Positions 16,906 to 25,423 are shown, numbered from the stretch's first letter. The stretch is 64,000 nucleotides of DNA from Nonomuraea rubra (GCF_014207985.1 NZ_JACHMI010000001.1:3765001-3829000), one strand, 5' to 3'. Made by a program: numbers and translations. The notes: generated by a model from the sequence alone, not told the origin.

Positions 16906-18216
16906 ATGCGAATCACGTCCGCTCTGGCGGCCGCGGCGGTTCTCACGCTCGCCGCCGCGTGCGGCGGGGGAGGCGGCGGCAGCGAGTCGTCGTCGTCCCC
17001 CAACGAGCCGGTGAAGATCGATTTCCTCAGCCTGGCGTGGCAGAAGGAGTCCGTCGCCGCGAACAAGCAGCTCGTGGACGAGTGGAACAAGGCCAACCCC
17101 GGCATCCAGGTCACCTACGTCCAGGGGAGCTGGGACAACGTCAACGACCAGCTCGTCACCCAGTTCGCCGGGGGCACCGCGCCCGACGTCATCCACAACG
17201 ACTCGCCCGCCCTGTCCGGCTTCGCCTCCGACGGCTACCTGCTCGACCTGAAGGACAAGCTGCCCGCCGACCTCAAGAGCGACATCCCGCAGCCCGCCTG
17301 GGACACCGTCACCTTCGGCGACGGCAAGGGCGGCCAGGGCGTGTACGGCGTGCCGTTCCTCCAGGAGTCGCAGGTCATCATCGCCAACAAGAAGCTCCTG
17401 GACGAGTCCGGGGTCCGCATCCCCACCGCGAACGAGCCGTGGACCTGGGACGAGTTCTCCGAGGCCGCGAAGAAGATGACCAAGGGCGAGTCGTACGGCG
17501 TGGCCTGGGCCATGAAGTCGCCCGTCAACAAGACCCTCAATCTGGCGCTCAACTTCGGCGGCACCTTCTTCCAGACCGGCGCCGACGGCAAGACCACCGT
17601 CAAGGTCGGCCAGGAGGAGCGCGAGGTGCTCCAGCGCATCCACGACCAGCTCCACAAGGACAAGTCCGCCGACCCGGACGCCCTCGGCCAGGGCACCGCC
17701 GACCCGCTGCCCGCGTTCTACAAGGGCAAGTTCGCGATGCTGCCCGCCGGCGTCTACCTGCGCCAGCAGGTCGTCGAGCAGGCACCCGACGGGTTCGAGT
17801 GGGTCACGCTGCCCGCGCCCAAGGGCACGAGCGCCGAGCAGGGCGCCGTCTCGCAGACCCTGTCGATCGCGCAGGAGAGCGAGCACCCGGACGAGGCCAT
17901 GAAGTTCATCTCGTTCTTCCTGAACGGGACCAACCAGGCCAAGCTCGCCAAGGGTGACTGGCTCCTGCCCACCTCCCAGAAGGCCGCCGCCGACCCGGCC
18001 ATGACCACCGAGGAGAACGGCTGGGACGTGGCCACGGCCTCCGCCAAGAACCTCGTGGTGGCGCCGTTCCTGAAGGTGAACGGGTTCGACGAGTGGAAGA
18101 GCAAGGTGGCCACTCCGGCCCTGCAGGAGTACTTCGCGAATAAGATCACCATCGACCAGGTGGCGGCGAAGCTGGTCGAGGACGGGAACAAGGTGTTGGA
18201 GCGTTACCAGCGGTGA
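16906..18216 (+). CDS. ABC transporter substrate-binding lipoprotein (family 1)
   Basis: The 436-residue protein has a lipoprotein signal ending at Cys19 (TLAAACGGGG), followed by a serine-rich linker. The mature region is a family 1 solute-binding protein: VKIDFLSLAW, LVDEWNKANPGIQVTYVQGSW, GGTAPDVIHNDSPA and a C-terminal YFANKITIDQV. It should sit on the outer face of the membrane, capture the ligand and deliver it to the two permeases just upstream. The ligand is unknown; the downstream hydrolases and ribokinase point to a riboside. Its stop overlaps the first hydrolase start by 4 bp. Confidence 0.94.
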   Translation: MRITSALAAAAVLTLAAACGGGGGGSESSSSPNEPVKIDFLSLAWQKESVAANKQLVDEWNKANPGIQVTYVQGSWDNVNDQLVTQFAGGTAPDVIHNDSPALSGFASDGYLLDLKDKLPADLKSDIPQPAWDTVTFGDGKGGQGVYGVPFLQESQVIIANKKLLDESGVRIPTANEPWTWDEFSEAAKKMTKGESYGVAWAMKSPVNKTLNLALNFGGTFFQTGADGKTTVKVGQEEREVLQRIHDQLHKDKSADPDALGQGTADPLPAFYKGKFAMLPAGVYLRQQVVEQAPDGFEWVTLPAPKGTSAEQGAVSQTLSIAQESEHPDEAMKFISFFLNGTNQAKLAKGDWLLPTSQKAAADPAMTTEENGWDVATASAKNLVVAPFLKVNGFDEWKSKVATPALQEYFANKITIDQVAAKLVEDGNKVLERYQR

Positions 18217-19367
18217 TCGACGTGCGCGAGAGGGCCCGGGGGTGCCTGCTCGGTCTGGCGGCCGGCGACGCCCTCGGCGCCCCGGCCGAGAACCTCACGC
18301 CGCAGGAGATCCGGCGGCGGTGGGGGCGGCTCACCGAGATCGAGGGCGGCGGGACCGATGACACGGAGTACGCCATCTTCGCCGCCTCCCTCCTCGTCCG
18401 CCACGGTCACGGGCTCACCCCGGCGGACGTGGCGGCCGCCTACCGTTCGGAGATCATCCCCCGGGTGACGGGCCCCATGCGCGGCGCCGGCTTCTCCGAA
18501 CTCGGCACCATCGAAGCCCTCCGCCGCGGCCTCGAGCCCCCGCTGACGGGCCTGACCCACTCGCACGGCTGGTCGGACGGTCTCGCCATGCGCGCCGCCC
18601 CGTACGGCATCTTCTGCCCCGGGGACCCGGCGGAAGCGGCCCGGCTGGTGGAGCAGGACGGGCTGGTCAGCGGGTCGGGCGAGGGCATCCTCGGCGGCCG
18701 CGCGGTCGCCGGGGCGGTCGCGGCGGCCATGGGCGGCGCCTCACCCCGCGAGGTGGTGCTCGCCGCCCTGTCGGTCATCCCGGCCGACTCGTGGACGGCG
18801 CGCAACGTGATCCGCGCCTGCGAGGCCCTGGGCTGGTCCCCGGCCACCACGGCGAGCAGCGGCCCGGCGCCCTCCGGCGGCGCGCGTTCCGGCGCGGAGG
18901 CTGCGTCCGGCGGGCCGCGCTCTGGCGCGACGCTCGGTGCTGTGCCTTCCGGCGCCGGTGCGGCGGGTGGTGGGTCGGTGGAGTCCGGCGCAACGCGTGC
19001 GGTGTCCGGCCCGGTCGTGGGCGGCTCGGTGCAAGAGGCGGAGGTTGTGGAAGCGCTGCACCGGGCCGTGGTGGTCAAGCACTACCCGTGGACCGACGTC
19101 GCGCCGGAAGCGGTCGCTCTTGCCATGGCCGCGTTCCTGGCCGGGGACGGTGATGTCGAGGCGGCCGTGACGTTCGGGGTGAGCCTGGGCAGGGACGCCG
19201 ACACGATCGGCGCGATCGCCGGCGCCATCGCCGGGGCGAGCCAGGGCGAGCGGGGCGTACCGGAACGCTGGGCCGCCAGGATCGGCCCCGTGACGGGCAA
19301 GTGCCTGCCCGTCGTGGCCGGAAGACACGTGCTGGACGTCGCCGACGAACTGGCGGAAGGACTGTAG
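18213..19367 (+). CDS. ADP-ribosylglycohydrolase family protein, copy A
   Basis: The 384-residue member of the DraG/ARH family has the N-terminal GCLLGLAAGDALG, the metal-binding TDDT at 48-51, and the C-terminal GRDADT ending at residue 331, before GAIAGAIAGA. These supply the acidic ligands for the two magnesium ions, so it looks catalytically complete. Known relatives cleave the N- or O-glycosidic bond of ADP-ribose on proteins or small molecules. There is no signal peptide, so it is cytoplasmic. Residues 209-272 are a Gly/Ser/Ala-rich insertion absent from the family core and built from imperfect repeats. The start overlaps the binding-protein gene (GTGA). Confidence 0.92.
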   Translation: MIDVRERARGCLLGLAAGDALGAPAENLTPQEIRRRWGRLTEIEGGGTDDTEYAIFAASLLVRHGHGLTPADVAAAYRSEIIPRVTGPMRGAGFSELGTIEALRRGLEPPLTGLTHSHGWSDGLAMRAAPYGIFCPGDPAEAARLVEQDGLVSGSGEGILGGRAVAGAVAAAMGGASPREVVLAALSVIPADSWTARNVIRACEALGWSPATTASSGPAPSGGARSGAEAASGGPRSGATLGAVPSGAGAAGGGSVESGATRAVSGPVVGGSVQEAEVVEALHRAVVVKHYPWTDVAPEAVALAMAAFLAGDGDVEAAVTFGVSLGRDADTIGAIAGAIAGASQGERGVPERWAARIGPVTGKCLPVVAGRHVLDVADELAEGL

Positions 19368-19373
19368 ATCACC

Positions 19374-20426
19374 ATGTCGGGGGACAGAATCAGGGGGGCC
19401 TTCATCGGCCTCGCCATCGGTGACGCCGTGGGCTGGCCGGCGGCCAGGCACCGCGCGGCCCTGCACGCGCCGTGGAGCCGCCGCCTGCACCGCGAGCTGG
19501 ACGCGTTCGCCGAGGAGCACCACGTCACCACGCTCCCGGTGCCGTTCGCGCTGAACCAGCCCACCGCCCCGCTCCGGGTGGGCCCGTCCGACGACGCCGA
19601 GTGGCTGGCGTGGACGCTGCTGACGATCGACCGCCCGCGCGCCGAGGCGTTCAGAGCCCTCACCGCCGACGATGACAGCGACGGCGGCGCAGGCATCGGG
19701 CGGGTCGGCGGCGCAGGCGGGAGCGCGGGCACCGGTGCGGGTGGCGGTGGCGGCCGGAGGGTCAGGGCGCGGATCTCCGTGGCGACCGCGCTCGACAACC
19801 TGGCCAAGGGCGTCGAGCCGCCTGCCTCCGGCCACGACAACCCGCACCACTTCGACGACGCCGCCGCCATCCGGGCCGTCGCGTACGGGGTCCTGGGGAG
19901 GGACCCGACGCAGGACGCCCAGGTGACGAACGCCGGCGACGGCGTGCTGGCCGCCCGGGCCATGGCCGCCGCGATCGAGGAGGCCGTGGCGTCGGGCGAG
20001 CCGCGCAGGGCGGTGGAGGCGGCGCTGGCCGTCCTGCCCGCGGGCACCGCCATCGGCCACAACGCCCGCCTGGCCCTGGAGGTCGCCAGGAAGGCGGGTG
20101 ACCCGTTCGGCGCGATCCCCGTGCTGGACGCCGCGCTGCTCGACCACGTCTACAGCTACGGCGTGGGCGCCGCGCAGACCGTCCCGGTGGCGCTGGCGCT
20201 GGCCGAGGCCGCCGCGGGCGAGCTGACCAGGGCCGTCCCGGCGGCGGCCTGCCTGGCCCCGCTGGCCGACTCGGCGCCCGCGCTCACCGGAGCGCTCGCC
20301 GGGGCGTGCGGCGGGTACGAGGCGGTCCCGGAGGGGTGGACCGCCTCGGCCCGCACGCTGGCCGGCTGCTGCCTGCCTGACCTGGCGGGCCGTGATCTGA
20401 TCGAACTACTGGAGGGAATCGCATGA
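19374..20426 (+). CDS. ADP-ribosylglycohydrolase family protein, copy B, degenerate active site
   Basis: The 350-residue protein shares the family N-terminus (GAFIGLAIGDAVG), but the first metal motif reads SDDAE at 72-76 instead of TDDT. The C-terminal DxDT is replaced by DSAP at 299-302, in an otherwise recognisable setting (ALTGALAGA). Loss of the second Asp and the Thr should weaken or abolish binding of one metal. It may be a non-catalytic partner, or act on a different bond. A Gly-rich linker lies near residues 100-125. It follows copy A by 6 bp, and its stop overlaps copy C (ATGA). Confidence 0.88.
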   Translation: MSGDRIRGAFIGLAIGDAVGWPAARHRAALHAPWSRRLHRELDAFAEEHHVTTLPVPFALNQPTAPLRVGPSDDAEWLAWTLLTIDRPRAEAFRALTADDDSDGGAGIGRVGGAGGSAGTGAGGGGGRRVRARISVATALDNLAKGVEPPASGHDNPHHFDDAAAIRAVAYGVLGRDPTQDAQVTNAGDGVLAARAMAAAIEEAVASGEPRRAVEAALAVLPAGTAIGHNARLALEVARKAGDPFGAIPVLDAALLDHVYSYGVGAAQTVPVALALAEAAAGELTRAVPAAACLAPLADSAPALTGALAGACGGYEAVPEGWTASARTLAGCCLPDLAGRDLIELLEGIA

Positions 20427-21586
20427 CGCCGCTTGAAGACAGAGCCACTGGCTGCGTGGCGGGGGCGGCGGTCGGTGACGCGCTGGGCGGCGCCACCGAG
20501 GGCTGGACTCCCGAGCAGATCGTGGAGCGGTACGGGGGCCGCGTCGAGGGCATCGTGCCGCCGTTCAACGAGGACTGGCGCAACGCCCGCCCCATCGCCC
20601 CGTACCACAAGGGCGACGGCCACATCACCGACGACACGCTGATGACGCATGCCCTGATCCGCGTGTACGAGAAGACCGGCGGCCACCTGGACGCGTACGC
20701 CATGGCCGAGCACCTGGTGCCCGAGCTGATGGGCGAGCGGCGCTGGATCCCCGAGCTGGAGGCCGAGGCGCTGCCGTTGCAGCGCATCTTCCTGGCCGAG
20801 AAGTGGATCGTGGCCCGGCTGCACTACGGGCACGCCGACCCCCGTGAGGCCGGTGTCGGCAACATCGTGAACTGCGGCGCCGCCATGTACGTGGCCCCCG
20901 TCGGCATCGTGAACGCCGCCGACCCCGACGCCGCCTACGCCGAGGCCATCGAGCTGACCGGGGCCCACCAGTCCAGCTACGGCCGCGAGGCCGCCGGCGT
21001 GATGGCCGCCGCCGTGGCCGAGGCCATGCGGCCGGGCGCCACCGCCGACTCCGTGGTGGCCGCCTGCCTGCGCCTGGCCAAGGACGGCACGAGGGCCGCC
21101 ATCGAGGCCGTCTGCGAGGCCGCCACCGGGCTGGGGCACTGGGACGGCTCGTTCGAGGCGCTCCGCGCCGCGGTGCGGCCGTACGACACCGTCGCCGACA
21201 CCTACCGCGACCAGGGGCTGGGCGCGCGCAGGCCGAGCCGGGTGCACAGCATCGAGGAGCTGCCGCTGGCGCTCGGGTTCCTGGTGATCGCCAAGGGCGA
21301 CTTCCGCGACACCGTGCTGGGCGGGGTGAACTACGGGCGCGACGCCGACTCGATCGCCTCCATGGGCGGGGCCATCGCGGGTGCGCTCGGCGGGCTGGCG
21401 TCCGTTCCGCAGGAGTGGGTGGAGCGGGTGGGGGCGGCCAGCCGTACGGACCTGGTGGCTCCCGGGCTGGCCGTCGCGGAGGTGGCGCGCCGCGTGCACG
21501 CCGACGACGTGGCGCGGCGCCGCGCGCACGAGTCCGCCTTCGCCGAGCTCGCGCACGAGCACGAGCAAGCGCACGAGCGCGCATGA
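20423..21586 (+). CDS. ADP-ribosylglycohydrolase family protein, copy C
   Basis: The 387-residue protein has CVAGAAVGDALGGATEGW at the start, TDDT at 69-72 and YGRDADS ending at residue 310, followed by GGAIAGALGG. All acidic metal ligands are present; Ser replaces Thr at the last position, as in several family members. It should be a soluble, magnesium-dependent hydrolase. The last 30 residues form a charged tail rich in His/Glu/Ala. Both ends overlap neighbours by 4 bp (ATGA), so it is translationally coupled to copies B and D. Confidence 0.92.
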   Translation: MTPLEDRATGCVAGAAVGDALGGATEGWTPEQIVERYGGRVEGIVPPFNEDWRNARPIAPYHKGDGHITDDTLMTHALIRVYEKTGGHLDAYAMAEHLVPELMGERRWIPELEAEALPLQRIFLAEKWIVARLHYGHADPREAGVGNIVNCGAAMYVAPVGIVNAADPDAAYAEAIELTGAHQSSYGREAAGVMAAAVAEAMRPGATADSVVAACLRLAKDGTRAAIEAVCEAATGLGHWDGSFEALRAAVRPYDTVADTYRDQGLGARRPSRVHSIEELPLALGFLVIAKGDFRDTVLGGVNYGRDADSIASMGGAIAGALGGLASVPQEWVERVGAASRTDLVAPGLAVAEVARRVHADDVARRRAHESAFAELAHEHEQAHERA

Positions 21587-22968
21587 TCAGGCTCACCTGG
21601 GTCCAGCCGGAGGACCTCGTCGGGCACGAGCTGCGCCAGGCCGGCGAGGACGGGCGCGACGTGCGGAAGATCGCGGCCCGCTGGCACGCGGCCGGCGGGC
21701 ACGACGCGCCGCCGCGCGCGGGCGCCTCGGAGCCGGGCGCGGCGCGGCTGCGCGGGCTGGCGGAGGAGCTGCTGGACGAGCTGGCAGCCGTCCCGTCCCC
21801 GCTGCCCGAGCCGTCCGACCTGCCGGGCATCATCGCCGCCTGCCCCCGCTGGCCGGGGCCGCGCGGGCACGCGGACGTCCGCGAAGGCGAGCGGCGGGCC
21901 GGCGGCGGGCACGGCGCGGCACGGCGGGCCGAGGTGGATCCGGCGCGGGTGCTCGGCGCGTGGCTCGGCCGGGCGGCCGGGTGCGTGCTGGGCAAGCCCG
22001 TGGAGAAGATCCCCAGGCAGGGCATCAGGGAGATCGCCGAGGCGACCGGCAACTGGCCGATCCGCGGCTGGTTCACCGCCGAGGGCCTGCCGGACGACGT
22101 GGCCCGCCGCTGGCCGTGGAACCGCCGCAGCGCCGTCAACTCCCTGGCGGAGAACATCGACGGCGTCCCCGAGGACGACGACCTCAACTACCCGCTGCTC
22201 GCCCTGTCCCTGCTGGAGCGCCACGGCCGCGGCTTCACCACCGAGGACGTGGCCAGGCTCTGGCTGGACGAGCTGCCCGCGGGCCGGACGTTCACCGCCG
22301 AGCGCGTCGCGTACCGCAACCTCCTGGACGGCGTCGAGCCCCCGGCCACGGCCACCTACCGCAACCCGTTCAGGGAGTGGATCGGCGCGCTGATCAGGGC
22401 GGACGTCTACGGCTGGGTGAACCCGGGCGACCCGGCGGCGGCGGCCGAGCACGCCTGGCGCGACGCCCGGCTCACGCACACCGCGAACGGGATCTACGGG
22501 GCGATGTTCGCGGCCGCGATGTGCGCCGCCTCGATGGTGGCGGCCTCCGCGGAGGAGGTGGTGCGGGCGGGGCTGTCCGTGGTGCCGGAGGGGTCGCGGC
22601 TGCACGAGGCCGTACGCCTGGCCGCCGCGGACGCCACACGCGAGGACGACTTCGAACGCGTCGTCGACCGCCTCCACGAGCGCCACGGAGCCCTCCACTG
22701 GGTGCACACGATCAACAACGCGGCCCTGGTGGCGGCCACGCTGATCCACGGCAGGGGCGACTTCACCGCCACGATCGCCGGAGCGGTCGCCGGCGGCTGG
22801 GACACCGACTCCGCAGGAGCGACGGCCGGCGCCGTGGCGGGCGCGCTGAACGGCGGCGTGCCGGAGCGGTGGCGCATGCGTGACAGCCTGGCCAGCAGCC
22901 TGACAGGGTTCGACGGGGTGGGTCTTGCCGAGCTGGCCGCCCGGACTAGGGAGATGATGACGTCATGA
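21583..22968 (+). CDS. ADP-ribosylglycohydrolase family protein, copy D (long form)
   Basis: The 461-residue protein carries about 120 extra N-terminal residues before the family core. The core starts AWLGRAAGCVLGKPVEK, with GK in place of GD. The first metal motif is EDDDLNY at 197-203 and the last is WDTDS ending at 410, followed by GATAGAVAGAL. It therefore belongs to a different subfamily from copies A-C, one that keeps the acidic ligands. The N-terminal part (MIRLTWVQPEDLVGHELRQA) has no clear signal and may be a separate substrate-recognition domain. Start and stop overlap the neighbours by 4 bp. Confidence 0.9.
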   Translation: MIRLTWVQPEDLVGHELRQAGEDGRDVRKIAARWHAAGGHDAPPRAGASEPGAARLRGLAEELLDELAAVPSPLPEPSDLPGIIAACPRWPGPRGHADVREGERRAGGGHGAARRAEVDPARVLGAWLGRAAGCVLGKPVEKIPRQGIREIAEATGNWPIRGWFTAEGLPDDVARRWPWNRRSAVNSLAENIDGVPEDDDLNYPLLALSLLERHGRGFTTEDVARLWLDELPAGRTFTAERVAYRNLLDGVEPPATATYRNPFREWIGALIRADVYGWVNPGDPAAAAEHAWRDARLTHTANGIYGAMFAAAMCAASMVAASAEEVVRAGLSVVPEGSRLHEAVRLAAADATREDDFERVVDRLHERHGALHWVHTINNAALVAATLIHGRGDFTATIAGAVAGGWDTDSAGATAGAVAGALNGGVPERWRMRDSLASSLTGFDGVGLAELAARTREMMTS

Positions 22969-23849
22969 TCTCGGTTTTCGGCAGCGCCAACATGGACCTC
23001 GTCGCGTACGTCTCGAAAGCCCCGAAGCTGGGTGAGACGGTTACCGGTCACCGGTTCCGTACCATCCCGGGTGGGAAGGGCGCCAACCAGGCGATCGCCG
23101 CCGCGCGGGCGGGCGGCGAGGTGGCGTTCCTGGGGGCGGTGGGCGACGACGGGTTCGGGGCGGAGATGCGCTCCACGCTGGCGGAGGCCGGGGTCGACGT
23201 GCACGGCCTGCGCCAGGTGCCCGGGCCCAGCGGCATCGCGCACATCGTGGTGGACGACGACGGCGGCAACTCGATCATCGTCGTCCCCGGCGCGAACGGC
23301 ACCATCACCGGCCCCTCGGGCGAGGACCTGGCCGCGATCGCCGGGGCCAGCGCGCTGCTGCTCCAGCTCGAACTGCCCATGCCGGCGGTGGTGGCGGCGG
23401 CACAGGCCGGCAACGTGGCCGGCGTGCCGGTCTTCCTCACCCCGGCCCCCGCCCAGCCGCTGCCGGCGGAGCTGCTGGAGGCGGTGACGACCATCGTGCC
23501 GAACGAGCACGAGGCCGCGGCCATCACCGGCGTCCAGGGGGTGGAGGGGGCCCTGGAGGCGCTGCTGGAGCTGGTGGAGGAGGCCGTGATCACGCTGGGC
23601 TCCGACGGGGCGCTGTACGGGTCGCGGTCGGGGGAGCGGCTGCGGGTGCCCGCCGTGAAGGTGGACGCGGTGGACACGACGGCGGCCGGTGACACGTTCG
23701 TGGGGGCGCTGGCCGTGGCGCGCGCCGAGCGGATGCCCGTGACCGCCGCGCTGCACTTCGCCTCCACGGCGGCGGCGCTGTCGGTGCAGCGGGAGGGCGC
23801 CAGCACCTCGATGCCGACCCGCCGCGAGATCGAGAACGCCCTCGGCTGA
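22965..23849 (+). CDS. rbsK: Ribokinase (PfkB family)
   Basis: The 294-residue kinase shows GSANMDLVAYV at the N-terminus, the ribokinase signature GGKGANQAIAAARAG near residue 43 and the catalytic DTTAAGDTFVGAL motif near residue 238. It phosphorylates D-ribose (or a close pentose) with ATP to ribose 5-phosphate in the cytoplasm. It is the last gene of the LacI operon, overlapping copy D by 4 bp. There are no rbsABC genes and the transporter is CUT1 type. Ribose is therefore more likely released inside the cell by the four hydrolases than imported as the free sugar. Confidence 0.92.
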   Translation: MISVFGSANMDLVAYVSKAPKLGETVTGHRFRTIPGGKGANQAIAAARAGGEVAFLGAVGDDGFGAEMRSTLAEAGVDVHGLRQVPGPSGIAHIVVDDDGGNSIIVVPGANGTITGPSGEDLAAIAGASALLLQLELPMPAVVAAAQAGNVAGVPVFLTPAPAQPLPAELLEAVTTIVPNEHEAAAITGVQGVEGALEALLELVEEAVITLGSDGALYGSRSGERLRVPAVKVDAVDTTAAGDTFVGALAVARAERMPVTAALHFASTAAALSVQREGASTSMPTRREIENALG

Positions 23850-23857
23850 CCGCCCCT

Positions 23858-24361
23858 CTAGTCGTGCAGCCAGCCGAGCCTGACCGGGGTGCCGGGCCGG
23901 GAGCCGGCGAGCAGGCCGGGCAGGAGGCCGGCCAGGCCGGGCGGGAAGACGCGCTCCCGGGTCGCCGCCAGCTCGCCGGCCCCCCACCAGCGGTTGCCCA
24001 GCTTCCACACCTCCCGCTCGTAGTCCTCGAGAGCGGCGGGAACCATGGTCGCGGCCGCGACGCGGGCGAAGAAGTAGGTGTGCACCGAGTAGAAGTGGCG
24101 GCCCTCGTTGGACCACGCGCCCTCGTTCGTGGCCACGGGATCGCCGAGTTCGGCCGGGTCCAGCACGTGACCGGTCTCCTCGAGCGCCTCACGCACCGCG
24201 GCCTGCGCCACGGTCTCGCCCGGCTCGATGCCGCCGCCGGGCAGGAACCAGGCCGGCTCCTTCGGCCACGGCTCGGGCGGGACGAACCGCAACAGCAGCA
24301 CCCGATCGTCCGGATCGGCCAGGATGACGCGGGCGGTCGGGCGCTGCGTGCGGTAGATCAC
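23858..24361 (-). CDS. NUDIX hydrolase
   Basis: The 167-residue enzyme has a complete Nudix box: GGGIEPGETVAQAAVREALEETG-type spacing with the REALEE core near residue 58. Such enzymes hydrolyse nucleoside diphosphates linked to another group (ADP-ribose, NADH, oxidised nucleotides). It is convergent with the ribokinase end of the ADP-ribosylglycohydrolase operon, 8 bp apart. An ADP-ribose link is tempting, but it is not in that operon. The GTG start has TAGGGT 7 nt upstream, so it is probably leaderless. Confidence 0.9.
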   Translation of the reverse strand: MIYRTQRPTARVILADPDDRVLLLRFVPPEPWPKEPAWFLPGGGIEPGETVAQAAVREALEETGHVLDPAELGDPVATNEGAWSNEGRHFYSVHTYFFARVAAATMVPAALEDYEREVWKLGNRWWGAGELAATRERVFPPGLAGLLPGLLAGSRPGTPVRLGWLHD

Positions 24362-24368
24362 CCTCGGG

Positions 24369-24374
24369 ACCCTA
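24369..24374 (-). promoter_or_regulatory. -10 box of leaderless promoter for the NUDIX gene
   Basis: On the minus strand TAGGGT ends 7 nt before the GTG at 24361. No Shine-Dalgarno sequence is needed at this spacing. Confidence 0.5.
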
Positions 24375-24416
24375 GCAAGGCGGTTCGGGCGATGCCGTCA
24401 GGGCAGGTGAGGGGCT

Positions 24417-24626
24417 ATGAGCGAGACATCCGATGAGCTGCCGGAAGCCGTGGGCGGGGTGAGCGGGGAGAGCGACGTGGTCGCCGAGCGCTCGGGCTCC
24501 GGCACTCCGAGGTCGCGCCGCCCGGTGCCCGCCGACCTGCCGGAGGAGCAGGACGAGCCGGAGCCGGAGGAGGAGCCCGGCGACGAGGACGACGAGATCC
24601 GCCCGGACGTGGGGCCCACCGGCTGA
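24417..24626 (+). CDS. Small acidic hypothetical protein
   Basis: The 69-residue product is almost entirely hydrophilic, with an RSRRP basic patch and a run of Glu/Asp/Pro (PEEQDEPEPEEEPGDEDDE) near the end. It looks intrinsically disordered. A GAGGGG sequence just before the ATG supports translation. It lies alone between divergent NUDIX and convergent GntR genes. I recognise no family; similar short acidic proteins are common in actinomycetes. Confidence 0.55.
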   Translation: MSETSDELPEAVGGVSGESDVVAERSGSGTPRSRRPVPADLPEEQDEPEPEEEPGDEDDEIRPDVGPTG

Positions 24627-24636
24627 GACCCGCCGC

Positions 24637-24681
24637 GGGAGAGCGGGCGCCGGGACAGCGGGTGCCGGGACGGCGGCGCCG
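24637..24681. repeat. 15-bp tandem repeat at a convergent junction
   Basis: Three units of the form GGGACAGCGGGTGCC start at 24637, 24652 and 24667, between the small acidic gene and the stop of the GntR gene. Confidence 0.7.
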
Positions 24682-24693
24682 CGGGTCGGGTGC

Positions 24694-25389
24694 TCAGGGG
24701 TGCCGCCGGTGGAGCAGGGCGAGCGTCTGCTCCAGCTCCGTACGCAGCACCTCCTCGGCCGCGCCGCCATCGCCCCGCCGGATGGCCGCCACCAGCCCGG
24801 CATGCGTGTCATGCCCGGTGTTGGGATCCCGCTCGCGCAGGCCCAGCATCTCCACCAGGTCGATCAGCCGCTCCCGCAGCGCGGGCGCGAACTCGGCGAA
24901 CAGGTCCGACAGCACCGGGTTGCGCGCCGCCGCCACGACCGCCGCGTGCAGCGCGATGTCGGCGTCCACGAAGGCCGCGTCGTCACCGCCCGCCGCCCGC
25001 TCGCGCCCCGCCAGCGCCGACTCCAGTGCCGCGACGTCCTCCTCGGTACGCCGCTCCGCCGCCAGCCGTGCCGCCTGGGTCTCGACGATCATACGGACCT
25101 CGTACACGTCGGTGATGGCGGCCCGCCGCAGCCGGGCCGGCCAGTCCTCGGCCGGTTCGGTCGCGATCACGAACACCCCCGACCCCTGCCGGGCCTGCAC
25201 CAGCCCCGCCCCCGCCAGCGCCCGCAGCGCCTCCCGCACCGTCGAGCGCCCCACCCCCAGGGTCTTGGCCAGCGCGTTCTCGCCGGGCAGGCGGGTGCCC
25301 ACCGGCCACTCGCCCTGAGTGATCTGCTCGCGCAGGTGCTCGGTGGCCTGCTCGACGAGGGGGCTGGGGCGGAGCGAGCCGAGCGGCAT
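24694..25389 (-). CDS. FadR-subfamily GntR transcriptional regulator
   Basis: The 231-residue protein has the GntR winged helix at the N-terminus (LREQITQGEWPVGTRLPGE, GRSTVREALRALAGAGLV) and an all-helical FCD effector domain, with ITDVYEVRMIVET starting it and conserved His residues in DADIALHAAV and TGHDTHAGLV that normally hold a metal and an organic acid. It is divergent from the leucine leader/leuA transcription unit. A 19-bp imperfect palindrome at 25405-25423 overlaps that promoter, so control of itself and possibly leuA is likely. Confidence 0.92.
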   Translation of the reverse strand: MPLGSLRPSPLVEQATEHLREQITQGEWPVGTRLPGENALAKTLGVGRSTVREALRALAGAGLVQARQGSGVFVIATEPAEDWPARLRRAAITDVYEVRMIVETQAARLAAERRTEEDVAALESALAGRERAAGGDDAAFVDADIALHAAVVAAARNPVLSDLFAEFAPALRERLIDLVEMLGLRERDPNTGHDTHAGLVAAIRRGDGGAAEEVLRTELEQTLALLHRRHP

Positions 25390-25404
25390 GATGGTGAAAC
25401 CTCT

Positions 25405-25423
25405 CAGGTTGTCTGAGGACCTG
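25405..25423. promoter_or_regulatory. Candidate GntR operator over the leuL promoter
   Basis: CAGGTTGTC-T-GAGGACCTG is a 19-bp imperfect palindrome with 7 of 9 positions matching between arms. It covers the -35 region of the leuA leader promoter and lies 16 bp upstream of the GntR start codon. Confidence 0.45.

Noticed and set aside
23858..24361. NUDIX gene as part of the ADP-ribosylglycohydrolase operon
   Set aside because: It is on the opposite strand with its own predicted promoter, so only a loose functional link can be suggested.
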